Source: Suipraeoptans intestinalis (lineage in GTDB: Bacteria > Bacillota > Clostridia > Lachnospirales > Lachnospiraceae). From it: 64,000 nt of DNA. Position numbers and translations under genes: made by a program. Where the stretch lies: NCBI RefSeq assembly GCF_009696485.1, contig NZ_VULY01000018.1, positions 1,480,001 through 1,544,000 on the forward strand, read 5' to 3'. How positions within the stretch are numbered: the first letter of the stretch is position 1; each line of letters starts with the position of its first letter. Of the stretch, positions 34,639-44,013 are shown piece after piece. A model generated the notes under the pieces. That model saw nothing but the letters and a program-made list of their open reading frames with translations, was not told the origin of the DNA and did not search any database.

Positions 34639-35496
34639 ATGGAAGAGAAAAATCTAAAATTAGAAGGCTATCTGGGGCAGGTGCAAAAGCTGGCGGTGGT
34701 AAAGCAGGTGGATTTTGGAGTTTATCTGGGAAGTGAGGCGGAAAAGGTACTGTTGCCCAAAAAGCAGGTGCCGGAGCCGGTGGAAAAAGGACAGGAGCTG
34801 GAAGTGTTTTTATACAGAGATTCTATGGACCGGCTGATCGCAACCACACAGCTGCCAAAGATCACGTTGGGAAAGCTGGCGCTTCTGACGGTGAAAGAAG
34901 TGGGGAAAATAGGCGCTTTTTTGGATTGGGGACTGGAAAAAGATCTGCTTCTTCCCTTCCGGGAACAAACGGGAAAAGTCAGGGAAGGTCAGGAGGTTCT
35001 AGTATCTTTGTATGTGGACAAGACCAAGCGATTGTGTGCGACGATGAAGATCTATGAACACTTGCGGACAGACTCCCCCTATGAGAAGGATGCCCAGGTA
35101 GAAGGGCGGGTGTACGAGATCAGCGACAATTTCGGAGTGTTTGTGGCAGTGGACGATCAATATTCCGGGCGGATCCCCAAGCAGGAAGCGCTGGGAACCT
35201 TCGCAGTGGGAGACAGGATACAGGCCAGGGTGTCCCGGGTAAAGGAGGATGGAAAGCTGGATCTGAGCATCCGGAAAAAAGCATTTTTGCAGATGGAGGA
35301 CGATGCAAAGCTTTTGCTGGAAAAGCTGAAAGAAAGAGGAGGAAGCCTTCCGTTTACCGATAAGGCAGATCCCGATCGGATCCGACGGGAAACAGGGCTG
35401 AGCAAAAACGGGTTTAAGCGTGCGGTGGGCCGCCTGATGAAAGAAAAACAGGTGAAGATCCTGGAGCACTCTATCGTACTGGAAAAGGAATCATAA
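34639..35496 (+). CDS. CvfB-like S1 RNA-binding domain protein (285 aa)
   Basis: Two or three S1-like beta-barrel domains (about 5-60, 70-130, 140-215; e.g. GKIGAFLDWGLEKDLLLPF and RVYEISDNFGVFVAVDDQYSGRIP) and a C-terminal winged helix (about 225-285; DRIRRETGLSKNGFKRAVG). This is the CvfB/YitL architecture, RNA-binding regulators of Firmicutes linked to virulence and exoprotein control. Ribosome site AGAGGAAGAT. RNA target unknown. Confidence 0.88.
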   Translation: MEEKNLKLEGYLGQVQKLAVVKQVDFGVYLGSEAEKVLLPKKQVPEPVEKGQELEVFLYRDSMDRLIATTQLPKITLGKLALLTVKEVGKIGAFLDWGLEKDLLLPFREQTGKVREGQEVLVSLYVDKTKRLCATMKIYEHLRTDSPYEKDAQVEGRVYEISDNFGVFVAVDDQYSGRIPKQEALGTFAVGDRIQARVSRVKEDGKLDLSIRKKAFLQMEDDAKLLLEKLKERGGSLPFTDKADPDRIRRETGLSKNGFKRAVGRLMKEKQVKILEHSIVLEKES

Positions 35497-35709
35497 TCGT
35501 ACTTTCCCGGATTCCAAAGCAAGGCTGTCGGGAATTGGGGAAAACAGTAGCAAAAACCGGCAACATAGAGTATAATGAAAGCCAGAGGATGCAACCCGGC
35601 TTCCGAGAGGAAGGCCCCGGCTGCAGAAAAGGTTTTGGAGGCAGCAGGCACGGAGGCTGCCGGGCAGGACAGAAGATATTTTAAGAGAAAGAAAAGGAGA
35701 AAACAGAGC

Positions 35710-35943
35710 ATGAAAGTACAGAACATTACAGATATTGAAGGATTTTTTAAAGTGGTAGACAGCTGTAAAGGAAAGGTAGAGCTGGTAACCGGCGAAGGCG
35801 ACCGTCTGAACCTGAAATCCAAGCTGTCACAGTTTGTATCCATGGCAAATATTTTTTCTAACGGAGAGATCCCGGAGCTGGAGATCGTGGCTCACGAGCC
35901 GGAAGATATTGATAAGCTGGTCAGCTTCATGATCAACGGCTAG
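35710..35943 (+). CDS. Small HPr-like protein without the active-site histidine (77 aa)
   Basis: A 77-residue acidic protein whose order of segments (strand, helix FFKVVDSCKG, strand VELVTGEGDRLNLKSKLSQFVSMANI, strand LEIVAHEPEDIDKLVSFM) mirrors HPr, including the LKSKLSQ helix after the position where HPr has SxVDAKS. The phosphorylated His of HPr is absent, so it cannot work as a PTS carrier. The start at 35710 follows AAGGAG nine bases upstream; 45 codons of open frame before it lie in the repeat-rich leader and are not supported. The family assignment is by pattern only. A terminator follows. Confidence 0.7.
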   Translation: MKVQNITDIEGFFKVVDSCKGKVELVTGEGDRLNLKSKLSQFVSMANIFSNGEIPELEIVAHEPEDIDKLVSFMING

Positions 35944-36046
35944 GGAAGCGGATTAGAGGCGAGTAGGGGAAGCTGCCCGCGCCCAAAGGCTCAGACACGA
36001 AAAACGGTGTACAGATCATATACAGATAAAAAAGATTTCCAGGAGA

Positions 36047-36090
36047 GTGTGGGACTTCCGCCAGAAAAGGCAGAGGCTTCACACTTTTTT
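36047..36090 (+). terminator. Terminator before dnaE
   Basis: GTGTGGGACTTCCGCC pairs with GGCAGAGGCTTCACAC (several G-U pairs) and is followed by TTTTTT. The 343-bp gap between the small gene and dnaE holds this and a TATAAT at 36155-36160, the likely -10 of dnaE; no further gene. Confidence 0.65.
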
Positions 36091-36286
36091 GAATGTATGA
36101 CGGGATTTTAGGGGAAGTATGCTTCCGGGGTGTTCCAAAGGAGAGGAGATGGTGTATAATAGAAAAAAAGCTGCGTGGTCTCTGGGAACCTTCGGAGTCG
36201 GATGGCTGCGCGCAAAAAACAGAGGGATTAACACCAAATGAAGGATTTCTAGCAGATAGAATCATCAGACAGAAAAGAGGAAAGCT

Positions 36287-39200
36287 ATGGGATTTGCACA
36301 CCTTCACGTCCATACAGAGTACAGCCTGCTGGACGGTTCCAATAAAATCAAAGAATGTATTGCAAGAGTGAAAGAACTGGGCATGAACAGCGTGGCCATT
36401 ACCGACCACGGAGTCATGTTCGGAGTCATTGATTTCTATAAGGCGGCCAAAAAGGAAGGAATTCACCCGGTCCTGGGCTGTGAAGTCTACGTGGCGCCCG
36501 GATCCAGATTTGACAAGGAGATTGGCGGAGGAGAAGACCGGTATCACCATCTGGTGCTTCTGGCAGAGACACAGGAGGGCTATCATAACCTGATGAAGAT
36601 CGTTTCCAGGGGATTTACGGAAGGGTATTACTACAAGCCCAGAGTAGATCTGGAGGTGCTGCAGCGATTCCATAAAGGGATCATTTCCCTGAGCGCGTGT
36701 CTGGCGGGAGAGGTGCAGAAAAACCTTTTGCGGGGGATGTATGAAGAGGCAAAAAAGGCCGCCCTCCGTTACCGGGACATTTTTGGGGAGGACAATTTCT
36801 TCCTGGAGCTGCAGGATCACGGACTGCCTCAGCAAAAACAGGTAAATCAGGCACTTTTGAGATTGTCCCAGGATGCAGGGATCCCGCTGGTGGCCACCAA
36901 CGATGTGCATTATACCTATGCGGAGGATGAAAAACCTCACGATATGCTGCTTTGTATCCAGACAGGGAAAAAGCTGTCTGATGAGAACCGGATGCGGTAC
37001 GAAGGCGGACAGTACTACATCAAATCAGAAAAAGATATGCGGGAACTGTTTCCTTATGCGCTGGAGGCGATTGAAAATACTCAGAAAATCGCAGATCGGT
37101 GTCAGGTGGAGATCCAGTTTGGACAGATGCATCTGCCGAAATATGCGGTGCCGGATCAGGAAGAGGCAGCCCCCTACCTTCGAAGGCTGTGCCGGGAAGG
37201 GCTGAAAAGGAGATATCCATCAGCCCGGGAAGAACAGTGGAACATGCTGGAAGAGAGACTTCTGTTCGAGCTGTCTACCATCGAGTCCATGGGATATGTG
37301 GATTATTTCCTGATCGTGTGGGATTTTATTAAATATGCAAGGGATCATCAGATCATGGTGGGACCGGGACGAGGCTCGGCGGCGGGAAGTCTGGTGTCCT
37401 ACTGTCTTGGGATCACCAGTATTGACCCGGTCAAGTATCAGCTGCTGTTTGAGCGGTTCCTGAACCCGGAGCGGGTGTCTATGCCGGATATTGATATTGA
37501 CTTCTGCTTTGAAAGACGGCAGGAGGTCATTGACTATGTGGTGGAGAAATACGGAGTAGACCGGGTAGTGCAGATCGCTACTTTCGGAACCATGGCGGCC
37601 AGGGGTGTGATCCGGGACGTGGGGCGGGTACAGGATCTTCCCTATGCGTTTGTGGACGGGATCGCCAAGATGATCCCCATGGAACTGAACATGACGCTGG
37701 AGAGGGCGCTGGTAGTCAATCCGGAATTGAAGCAAAGATACGATACGGAAGAGGAAGTCAGGGAGCTGCTGGATATGGCAAGACGTCTGGAAGGACTGCC
37801 CCGTCACACATCCATGCATGCAGCCGGCGTGGTGATCAGCCAGGAGCCTATTGAGGAATACGTGCCCCTCTCCCTGGGATCGGACGGTTCTGTTACGACG
37901 CAGTTTACGATGACGACTTTGGAAGAACTGGGACTTTTGAAAATGGATTTTCTGGGGCTTCGTACCCTGACGGTCATCCAGACCGCCGTCAGACTGGCAG
38001 AAAAAAGCAGCGGACACCCGATTTCCCTGGATGAGATGGATTACAATGACAAGGATGTGCTGGCCTCTATCGGAACGGGAAGGACAGACGGGGTGTTCCA
38101 GCTGGAAAGTGCCGGAATGAAAAGCTTTATGAAGGAACTGCGTCCCGAGAGCCTGGAGGACGTGATCGCAGGAATCTCTCTTTACCGGCCGGGGCCGATG
38201 GACTTTATCCCTCAATACATCAAAGGAAAAAATAATGCGGGAACCATTACCTATGACTGTCCACAGCTGAAGCCGATCCTGGAAGGGACGTATGGATGTA
38301 TCGTCTACCAGGAGCAGGTTATGCAGATCGTAAGAGATCTGGCGGGCTACAGCCTGGGGCGGAGCGATTTGCTGCGTCGTGCCATGTCCAAGAAAAAAGG
38401 GGACGTGATGCAAAAGGAGAGACAGAACTTTGTCTATGGGAATGAGAAGGAAGGAATTCCGGGCTGTATCGCCAATGGGATCCCGGAGCAGGTGGCAAAC
38501 AAGATCTACGATGAAATGATCGACTTTGCCAAATATGCGTTCAACAAATCCCATGCGGCAGCCTATGCCGTAGTGTCCTATCAGACGGCGTGGCTGAAAT
38601 ATTATTATCCGGTGGAATTTATGGCGGCTCTTATGACGTCGGTGATCGACAACCCCAAGAAGGTATCGGAATATGTCTACACCTGCCGGCAGATGAATAT
38701 TGAGCTTTTGCCGCCGGACATCAACCGGAGCCAGAGAGACTTTTCGGTAGAGGAAGGAAAGATCCGCTATGCCCTGACGGCGATCAAGAGTGTGGGAAGG
38801 CCGGTGATTGAGGCCATCATCCGGGAGAGAAACCAGGGAGGAAGGTTTGACAGCCTGAAAAATTTTGCACAGCGTCTTTCCGGAAAAGAGATCAACAAAC
38901 GCACCATAGAAAGCTTTATCAAAGCGGGAGCCTTTGACGGCCTGGGAGGAACCAGAAAGCAGTTTATGATGATCTACATCCAGGTGCTGGATCAGGTGGC
39001 GCAGGAGAAAAAGTCCTCTATGTCCGGACAGATGTCCCTGTTTGATATTCTGCCGGAAGAACAGAAAAGTGAGTTTGAAGTGGGGCTTCCCGATGTGGGA
39101 GAATATAAGAAGGAGAACAGGCTGTCCTTTGAAAAGGAAGTGCTGGGCATTTATCTAAGCGGGCATCCCATGGAGGACTACGAAGGGATCTGGCGGAAAG

Positions 39201-39772
39201 GGATCTCCAGGACGACGCTGGATTTTCAGCTGGATGAAGAGACCGGTTCTACGAAGGTGCAGGACGGCGCTCTGGAGCAGGTGGGAGGAATCATTACAGC
39301 CAAGACCATTAAGTATACAAAAACGAATAAAGTTATGGCATTTCTTACCCTGGAGGATCTTCTGGGGACGATGGAGATCGTGGTTTTTCCCAGAGATTAT
39401 GAAAAAAACCACCGGTACATGGAAGAAGAAAGCAAGGTATTCATAAAGGGAAGGGTGTCTCAAGAGGATGGGGCGGACAGTAAGCTGATCTGCCAGACCA
39501 TCGTTCCCATTGAAGGAGGCAGGAAGGAGCTGTGGCTCCAGTTCCCGGATATAGAGACTTACGGGAGGGAGGAGCGGCAGCTTTACACCCTTTTGGAGGG
39601 AGCAGAAGGAACGACAGAGGTTGTGATCTATTGCAAAAAAGAGAAGGCGGTAAAGCGCCTGCCCAGACACCGGCAGGTGCTGGCAGATGAGGTGCTGTTA
39701 AGCAGATTGACAAATTATTTGGGAGAATCTTGTGTAAAAGTGATAGAAAAGCCCATTGAAATGCCGACTTAA
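36287..39772 (+). CDS. dnaE: DNA polymerase III alpha subunit, DnaE (1161 aa)
   Basis: Replicative polymerase of the C family. PHP domain at the N-terminus (HLHVHTEYSLLDGSNKI; about 1-270), polymerase core with the catalytic aspartates in PDIDIDF near 400 and a third Asp region near 545, helix-hairpin-helix (about 830-910), and OB-fold (about 990-1070). Length is typical of DnaE1-type enzymes of Clostridia. The reverse strand shows two very long open frames across it, which are codon-bias artefacts. AGAGGAAAGCT precedes the ATG. Confidence 0.97.
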   Translation: MGFAHLHVHTEYSLLDGSNKIKECIARVKELGMNSVAITDHGVMFGVIDFYKAAKKEGIHPVLGCEVYVAPGSRFDKEIGGGEDRYHHLVLLAETQEGYHNLMKIVSRGFTEGYYYKPRVDLEVLQRFHKGIISLSACLAGEVQKNLLRGMYEEAKKAALRYRDIFGEDNFFLELQDHGLPQQKQVNQALLRLSQDAGIPLVATNDVHYTYAEDEKPHDMLLCIQTGKKLSDENRMRYEGGQYYIKSEKDMRELFPYALEAIENTQKIADRCQVEIQFGQMHLPKYAVPDQEEAAPYLRRLCREGLKRRYPSAREEQWNMLEERLLFELSTIESMGYVDYFLIVWDFIKYARDHQIMVGPGRGSAAGSLVSYCLGITSIDPVKYQLLFERFLNPERVSMPDIDIDFCFERRQEVIDYVVEKYGVDRVVQIATFGTMAARGVIRDVGRVQDLPYAFVDGIAKMIPMELNMTLERALVVNPELKQRYDTEEEVRELLDMARRLEGLPRHTSMHAAGVVISQEPIEEYVPLSLGSDGSVTTQFTMTTLEELGLLKMDFLGLRTLTVIQTAVRLAEKSSGHPISLDEMDYNDKDVLASIGTGRTDGVFQLESAGMKSFMKELRPESLEDVIAGISLYRPGPMDFIPQYIKGKNNAGTITYDCPQLKPILEGTYGCIVYQEQVMQIVRDLAGYSLGRSDLLRRAMSKKKGDVMQKERQNFVYGNEKEGIPGCIANGIPEQVANKIYDEMIDFAKYAFNKSHAAAYAVVSYQTAWLKYYYPVEFMAALMTSVIDNPKKVSEYVYTCRQMNIELLPPDINRSQRDFSVEEGKIRYALTAIKSVGRPVIEAIIRERNQGGRFDSLKNFAQRLSGKEINKRTIESFIKAGAFDGLGGTRKQFMMIYIQVLDQVAQEKKSSMSGQMSLFDILPEEQKSEFEVGLPDVGEYKKENRLSFEKEVLGIYLSGHPMEDYEGIWRKGISRTTLDFQLDEETGSTKVQDGALEQVGGIITAKTIKYTKTNKVMAFLTLEDLLGTMEIVVFPRDYEKNHRYMEEESKVFIKGRVSQEDGADSKLICQTIVPIEGGRKELWLQFPDIETYGREERQLYTLLEGAEGTTEVVIYCKKEKAVKRLPRHRQVLADEVLLSRLTNYLGESCVKVIEKPIEMPT

Positions 39773-39836
39773 TTCTTGTACAATGTAGCAAGTGAAGAGA
39801 ATGAAATGCTTTGGAAGGAAATGGGAGGAAAGATAC

Positions 39837-40814
39837 ATGGCAGAGAAAATCATCAGAACGATCGGAGTCCTGACCAGCGGAGGGGATGCGCCCGGAATGA
39901 ATGCGGCGATTCGTGCGGTAGTCCGCACCGCGCTGGGCAAGGGAGTAAAAGTCAGAGGGATCCGCAGGGGGTATCAGGGACTTCTGAATGAAGAGATCAT
40001 AGATCTGACTGCCAGAGATGTGTCAGATACCATCCAGAGAGGCGGAACCATCCTGCAGACGGCGCGGTGTGAGGAGATGCGAACCGAGGAAGGGCAGCAG
40101 AAGGCAGCGGCCATCTGTAAAAAGTACGGCATTGACGGACTGGTGGTCATAGGCGGAGACGGTTCCTTTGCGGGAGCACAGAAGCTGGCGAATCTGGGGA
40201 TCAACACCATCGGTCTTCCGGGAACCATTGATCTGGATATTGCATGTACAGAATATACCATAGGATTCGATACGGCTGTGAATACGGCGATGGAGGCCAT
40301 TGACAAGGTGCGCGATACCTCCACGTCCCATGAGAGGTGCTCCATCATCGAAGTAATGGGAAGAGATGCCGGATATCTGGCACTTTGGTGCGGGATCGCC
40401 AACGGAGCAGAACGTATTTTGATGCCGGAGGAGCACGACTACAATGAGGACGCTATTGTGGCAGACATCCAGGAGTGCCGCAAACGCGGGAAAAAGAACT
40501 ACATCATCATCAATGCGGAGGGGGTAGGAGATTCCATCAACATGGCCAAGAGGATCGAGGAGGCCACCGGCATGGAAACGAGAGCCACCATACTGGGACA
40601 CATGCAGCGAGGCGGAAGCCCCACCTGTAAAGACAGGGTATATGCCTCTGTCATGGGAGCTATGGCAGTGGATCTTTTGATGGAAGGAAAGTCCAACCGG
40701 GTAGTAGGCTACCGGGAGGGACGGTATGTGGATTTTGATATTGACGAAGCACTGGGAATGAATAAAGGAATTCCGGATTATCAGTATGAGATCGCAAAAG
40801 AGCTGGCTTTATAA
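39837..40814 (+). CDS. pfkA: 6-phosphofructokinase (325 aa)
   Basis: ATP-dependent glycolytic PFK, cytoplasmic homotetramer. GVLTSGGDAPGMNA, ATP loop VIGGDGSFAGA (about 104), catalytic PGTIDLDI (about 128) and MGRDAGYLA (about 188) are present. The catalytic loop reads TIDLD where E. coli PfkA has TIDND; the catalytic first Asp is kept. The start at 39837 is behind GGAGGAAAGATAC, not at the in-frame ATG at 39792. It lies 65 bp after dnaE, a usual neighbour in this group. A terminator follows. Confidence 0.96.
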   Translation: MAEKIIRTIGVLTSGGDAPGMNAAIRAVVRTALGKGVKVRGIRRGYQGLLNEEIIDLTARDVSDTIQRGGTILQTARCEEMRTEEGQQKAAAICKKYGIDGLVVIGGDGSFAGAQKLANLGINTIGLPGTIDLDIACTEYTIGFDTAVNTAMEAIDKVRDTSTSHERCSIIEVMGRDAGYLALWCGIANGAERILMPEEHDYNEDAIVADIQECRKRGKKNYIIINAEGVGDSINMAKRIEEATGMETRATILGHMQRGGSPTCKDRVYASVMGAMAVDLLMEGKSNRVVGYREGRYVDFDIDEALGMNKGIPDYQYEIAKELAL

Positions 40815-40886
40815 AAGCGCTCTTGTGTAAATAAAACAAAAAACAGATCCCTGCCGGATAGAAGGGCAGAAGGATCCAGGCAGAAA

Positions 40887-40931
40887 AACGGCGAAAAGAA
40901 AGACTGGCAGAGTCTCATTTTCGCTGTTTTG
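40887..40931 (+). terminator. Terminator of pfkA
   Basis: AACGGCGAAAA pairs with TTTTCGCTGTT (one G-U); an inner AGACT/AGTCT stem caps it. Tail TTTTG. Confidence 0.65.
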
Positions 40932-40948
40932 TCACGGAGGGAATAAAA

Positions 40949-41773
40949 ATGGAAAGGGCACAGTCAGACAACCGGCCCATTGGTATTTTTGATTCGGGAG
41001 TGGGCGGCCTGACGGTAGCAAGAGAGATCATGCGTCAGCTGCCGCAGGAGCAACTGGTCTATTTTGGGGATACCGCAAGACTCCCCTATGGAAACAAATC
41101 GCAGGATAATATTATCCGATTTTCCAGACAGATCATCCGGTTTTTAAAAACACAAAATGTAAAGGCGATTGTGATCGCATGCAACACAGCCAGCGCACTG
41201 GCGCTGCCTACCGTGGCGGGAGAGGAAAAGATCCCGGTGCTGGGAGTGATCGCGGCCGGGGCGAGGGCAGCCATACGTGAGACCAGGAATCAGAAGATCG
41301 GAGTGATCGGAACGGAGGCCACCATTCAGAGCCAGACCTACGGAAAGGCGATCCGGGCACTCTGTCCGCAGGCAGAGGTGACAGGAGTTGCCTGCCCATT
41401 GTTTGTTCCTCTGGTGGAAGAAGGATTTGCGGAGCATGCTATTACGGAGGAAGTCATAGACATTTACCTGAACGGGATGCGGCAAAGCCGGATGGACACA
41501 CTGATCCTGGGTTGTACCCATTATCCTCTTCTGCGGAAAAAGATCGCGGAATATTTTGGGGAGGGCGTACACATTGTCAATCCTGCCTATGAGGCGGCAA
41601 TGGATCTGAAAGCAGTGCTGGAAAAGGAAGGACTGTGCAGCCGGTTGGGACAGAAAAAGGCAGAGGATCTGTTTTATGTCAGTGATGCGGCAGAAAAGTT
41701 TACGAAGCTGGCAAGTTTTATTTTGCCTTACGATGTAGAAAAGACGAAAGAGATTCGGATCGAGGAGTATTAG
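40949..41773 (+). CDS. murI: Glutamate racemase (274 aa)
   Basis: Supplies D-glutamate for peptidoglycan. Cofactor-independent two-cysteine mechanism: IACNTAS (first Cys near 73) and LGCTHYPLL (second Cys near 188), with FDSGVGGLTVAREI at the N-terminus. CACGGAGGGAATAAAA precedes ATG. The next gene starts on the base after its stop. Confidence 0.96.
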   Translation: MERAQSDNRPIGIFDSGVGGLTVAREIMRQLPQEQLVYFGDTARLPYGNKSQDNIIRFSRQIIRFLKTQNVKAIVIACNTASALALPTVAGEEKIPVLGVIAAGARAAIRETRNQKIGVIGTEATIQSQTYGKAIRALCPQAEVTGVACPLFVPLVEEGFAEHAITEEVIDIYLNGMRQSRMDTLILGCTHYPLLRKKIAEYFGEGVHIVNPAYEAAMDLKAVLEKEGLCSRLGQKKAEDLFYVSDAAEKFTKLASFILPYDVEKTKEIRIEEY

Positions 41774-42214
41774 ATGACAAAAGATGTATTGTTGTCCATC
41801 AGTGGAATGCACTATGACGTGGACGGGATTGAGAAAGGGACGGAGGAAGCGCCCATTGAGCTGATCACTCCCGCCTCTTACTATCTGAAAAATGGAAAGC
41901 ACTATGTGAAATACGAAGAACCGGTGGAGGGGATCCCCGGGGTGATCAAGAATACCGTGAAGGTTTCGGAAGACAAAGTGGAAATGATCAAGAGCGGTCT
42001 GTCCAACACCCATATGATCTTCGAAAAAGGCAAGATCCATATGACAGATTATGAAACGCCATATGGGAATCTGCTGGTGGGAGTTCACACGAGAGTCCTG
42101 GATGTGCAGGAGGAAGAAAAGACCATTGGCGTCAGGGTCAATTATGAGCTGGATGTCAACGGAGATAAGCTGGCAGACTGCAATATCCGGATGGAGATCC
42201 GGGCAAGAGGATAG
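41774..42214 (+). CDS. DUF1934 (YwiB-like) beta-barrel protein (146 aa)
   Basis: Calycin-type small barrel protein of Firmicutes with unknown function. N-terminal KDVLLSISGMHYD and the IELITPASYYLKNGKHYVKYEE strand pair are typical. Directly abuts murI without a gap, so it is translated from the same mRNA; the family is often near cell-wall or arginyl-tRNA synthetase genes. Confidence 0.88.
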   Translation: MTKDVLLSISGMHYDVDGIEKGTEEAPIELITPASYYLKNGKHYVKYEEPVEGIPGVIKNTVKVSEDKVEMIKSGLSNTHMIFEKGKIHMTDYETPYGNLLVGVHTRVLDVQEEEKTIGVRVNYELDVNGDKLADCNIRMEIRARG

Positions 42215-42223
42215 GAGGTCAGT

Positions 42224-42580
42224 ATGTCATTTGTTACTATTATTTTCGCGACGCTTACGGCTCTTGAGTTTGTGTATATTTTTTATCTGGAAACTATTGC
42301 CACTACATCAAGCACAACATCCCGAGTGTTCAAGATGGAAGAAAGTGAGCTTTCCCGAAAATCAGTGAAAACACTCTTTAAGAATCAGGGCATTTATAAT
42401 CTGTTAATCGCAGGATTGATTTTGACAGCTCTTTACATTTTCCCCAGCACACAGTGGGTAGCACTTTTGATGGGGTATGTTGTTTTGGTAGCTCTTTATG
42501 GAGGGATCACCAGCGACAAAGGAATTATCTTCAAACAAGGAGGATTGGCGATCTTGACTTTGATCAGCATGTTGTTTTAA
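42224..42580 (+). CDS. DUF1304 membrane protein (118 aa)
   Basis: Four hydrophobic helices. The ALEFVYIFYLETIATTSSTT start and the NQGIYNLLIAGL segment are the DUF1304 signature. Function unknown. AGGAGGTCAGT precedes ATG. Its codons are a little more AT-rich than murI. Two terminators in tandem follow. Confidence 0.85.
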   Translation: MSFVTIIFATLTALEFVYIFYLETIATTSSTTSRVFKMEESELSRKSVKTLFKNQGIYNLLIAGLILTALYIFPSTQWVALLMGYVVLVALYGGITSDKGIIFKQGGLAILTLISMLF

Positions 42581-42621
42581 AGAACCGGGGATTTACTCGA
42601 GATTTTGAGGGAATGAGGTTC

Positions 42622-42656
42622 AGTCCTTAAAATTTTTGAAAAGGACTTTGTTTTTT
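42622..42656 (+). terminator. First of two tandem terminators after DUF1304
   Basis: AGTCCTT/AAGGACT with internal AT pairing, then TTGTTTTTT. Confidence 0.7.
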
Positions 42657-42665
42657 GTTAAAAAG

Positions 42666-42720
42666 TGTCTTACGGCGAATAAGCGGCATCTGATATGCCT
42701 GTTCGCAGTAAGACATTTTT
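42666..42720. terminator. Second tandem terminator, bidirectional
   Basis: TGTCTTAC/GTAAGACA outer stem, CGAA/TTCG middle and GGCAT/ATGCC inner pairing, then TTTTT; an A-run on the left also suits the minus strand. Confidence 0.75.
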
Positions 42721-42822
42721 GATAAAGAGATTTAATACGGAAGGATTTAAAAGGGCTTCCGGACAGACATTGACAACTATCCCGAAAATCTGTTACAAAG
42801 AAACACACAGGAGGAGAGCGGC

Positions 42823-43731
42823 ATGGAGATCAGAGATTTGAAGATTTTTCTTATGGTGGCGGAGAAGAAAAGTATTTCCGGAGCGTCAAAATTCTTGTAC
42901 ATGACGCCCCAGGGCATCAGTAAGGTGCTGAAGAAGCTGGAGGAAGAGCTGCAGTGTCAGCTGTACAGCCGGGATCCGTCAGGGATTCTCCTAACAGAAA
43001 GCGGAGAGCGGTTTCGGGATTACGCCAGAAGAGAGATAGAAGCTTATACAGAGCTGGAAAAGGATATTTTGCGGATCGAACAGAGGCAGAAAAAAGAAGT
43101 GGATCTGCTGTCGGCCTATGGCATCCTGAGACTGGTGACACCGGATTGTATCACGACCTTTCGGGACAGGCACCCGGATATCCAGTTTCATTACCGGGAA
43201 TATCCGGATCTGAGGGTGGAGGAGCTGTTTGCAGAAAGAGAGGGAAACGTGGCATTTTCCATCGGAGAATTTGACGAGGAACGTTATCACGTCACACCTC
43301 TGGAAAGCTTTCCGATAAAGCTTTTGGTCAATGAAAACCATCCTTTAAGCAGAAAAGAGACGGTGACGATAGAAGACATGAAGGATGAACCGCTGTACAT
43401 CGAAAGCAGTCAATTTTATATTTATCACCTGATCACGGAGAAATGCCGTCAGGCAGGATTTGAGCCCAAGATCGTTTTTCAGACCAGCGGATTCAGCCTG
43501 TGCCACAAGATGGTAAGCGCCAATAAAGGGATTTCCGTTGCGGTAGATTTTATATATGAGGACATGAAAAAAAGCGGAATGAAGTTGGTCCCGTTTTCGG
43601 ATGGGATCTATGAATGGAAGGCCTGTATGCTGACCAGAAAAGAGGAGAAAGAAAATGAAGCGGTCCGGCTGTTTGGGGAGCATATCGTACAATGGCTGGA
43701 CAAGATACAAAAAGGAGAGATCAAGCGCTAA
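42823..43731 (+). CDS. LysR-family transcriptional regulator (302 aa)
   Basis: N-terminal winged helix (1-60: IRDLKIFLMVAEKKSISGASKFLYMTPQGISKVLKKLEEEL), linker helix, then a periplasmic-binding-protein-like effector domain to about 290. AGGAGGAGAGCGGC precedes ATG. It is transcribed toward the C_GCAxxG_C_C and TDT genes and probably regulates them, though a LysR box was not found in the 282-bp gap that follows. Confidence 0.93.
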   Translation: MEIRDLKIFLMVAEKKSISGASKFLYMTPQGISKVLKKLEEELQCQLYSRDPSGILLTESGERFRDYARREIEAYTELEKDILRIEQRQKKEVDLLSAYGILRLVTPDCITTFRDRHPDIQFHYREYPDLRVEELFAEREGNVAFSIGEFDEERYHVTPLESFPIKLLVNENHPLSRKETVTIEDMKDEPLYIESSQFYIYHLITEKCRQAGFEPKIVFQTSGFSLCHKMVSANKGISVAVDFIYEDMKKSGMKLVPFSDGIYEWKACMLTRKEEKENEAVRLFGEHIVQWLDKIQKGEIKR

Positions 43732-44013
43732 AAGAACCAGAAAGAACACAAGAGAAGCTGGGAAACAAACCTGCGGGGCAGGAAACAAACCGTTTCAAAG
43801 ATGTAACAAACGGATTCAAAAAGACGGAATTTTCGGAGAAACCGATAAAGCTCAAAGGAAAATCAAGGAAGATTTTTAGACAGTTTTCCAGATGTATTGA
43901 GGATTGCTATAAATGGCGTCTCTCTGTAGAAAAAATCAATATCAAATCCACGGAACTTCCACGTATAATGGATAAGAACGATACAAAATGTCAAATAAGT
44001 AGGAGGTTACAGG

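Noticed and set aside
34515-34736. 73-codon frame before the CvfB-like gene
   Set aside because: Explained by the degenerate tandem repeat; no ribosome site and it runs into the real gene in another frame.
35933-36940. 335-codon minus-strand frame over the dnaE start and leader
   Set aside because: It covers a terminator and promoter region and the PHP domain of dnaE; composition is not protein-like.
37220-38554. 444-codon open frame on the minus strand inside dnaE
   Set aside because: dnaE on the plus strand is certain; the reverse frame is a by-product of its codon bias and encodes no recognisable protein.
41144-42088. 314-codon minus-strand frame over murI and DUF1934
   Set aside because: Opposes two confident genes; histidine- and arginine-rich translation typical of antisense frames.
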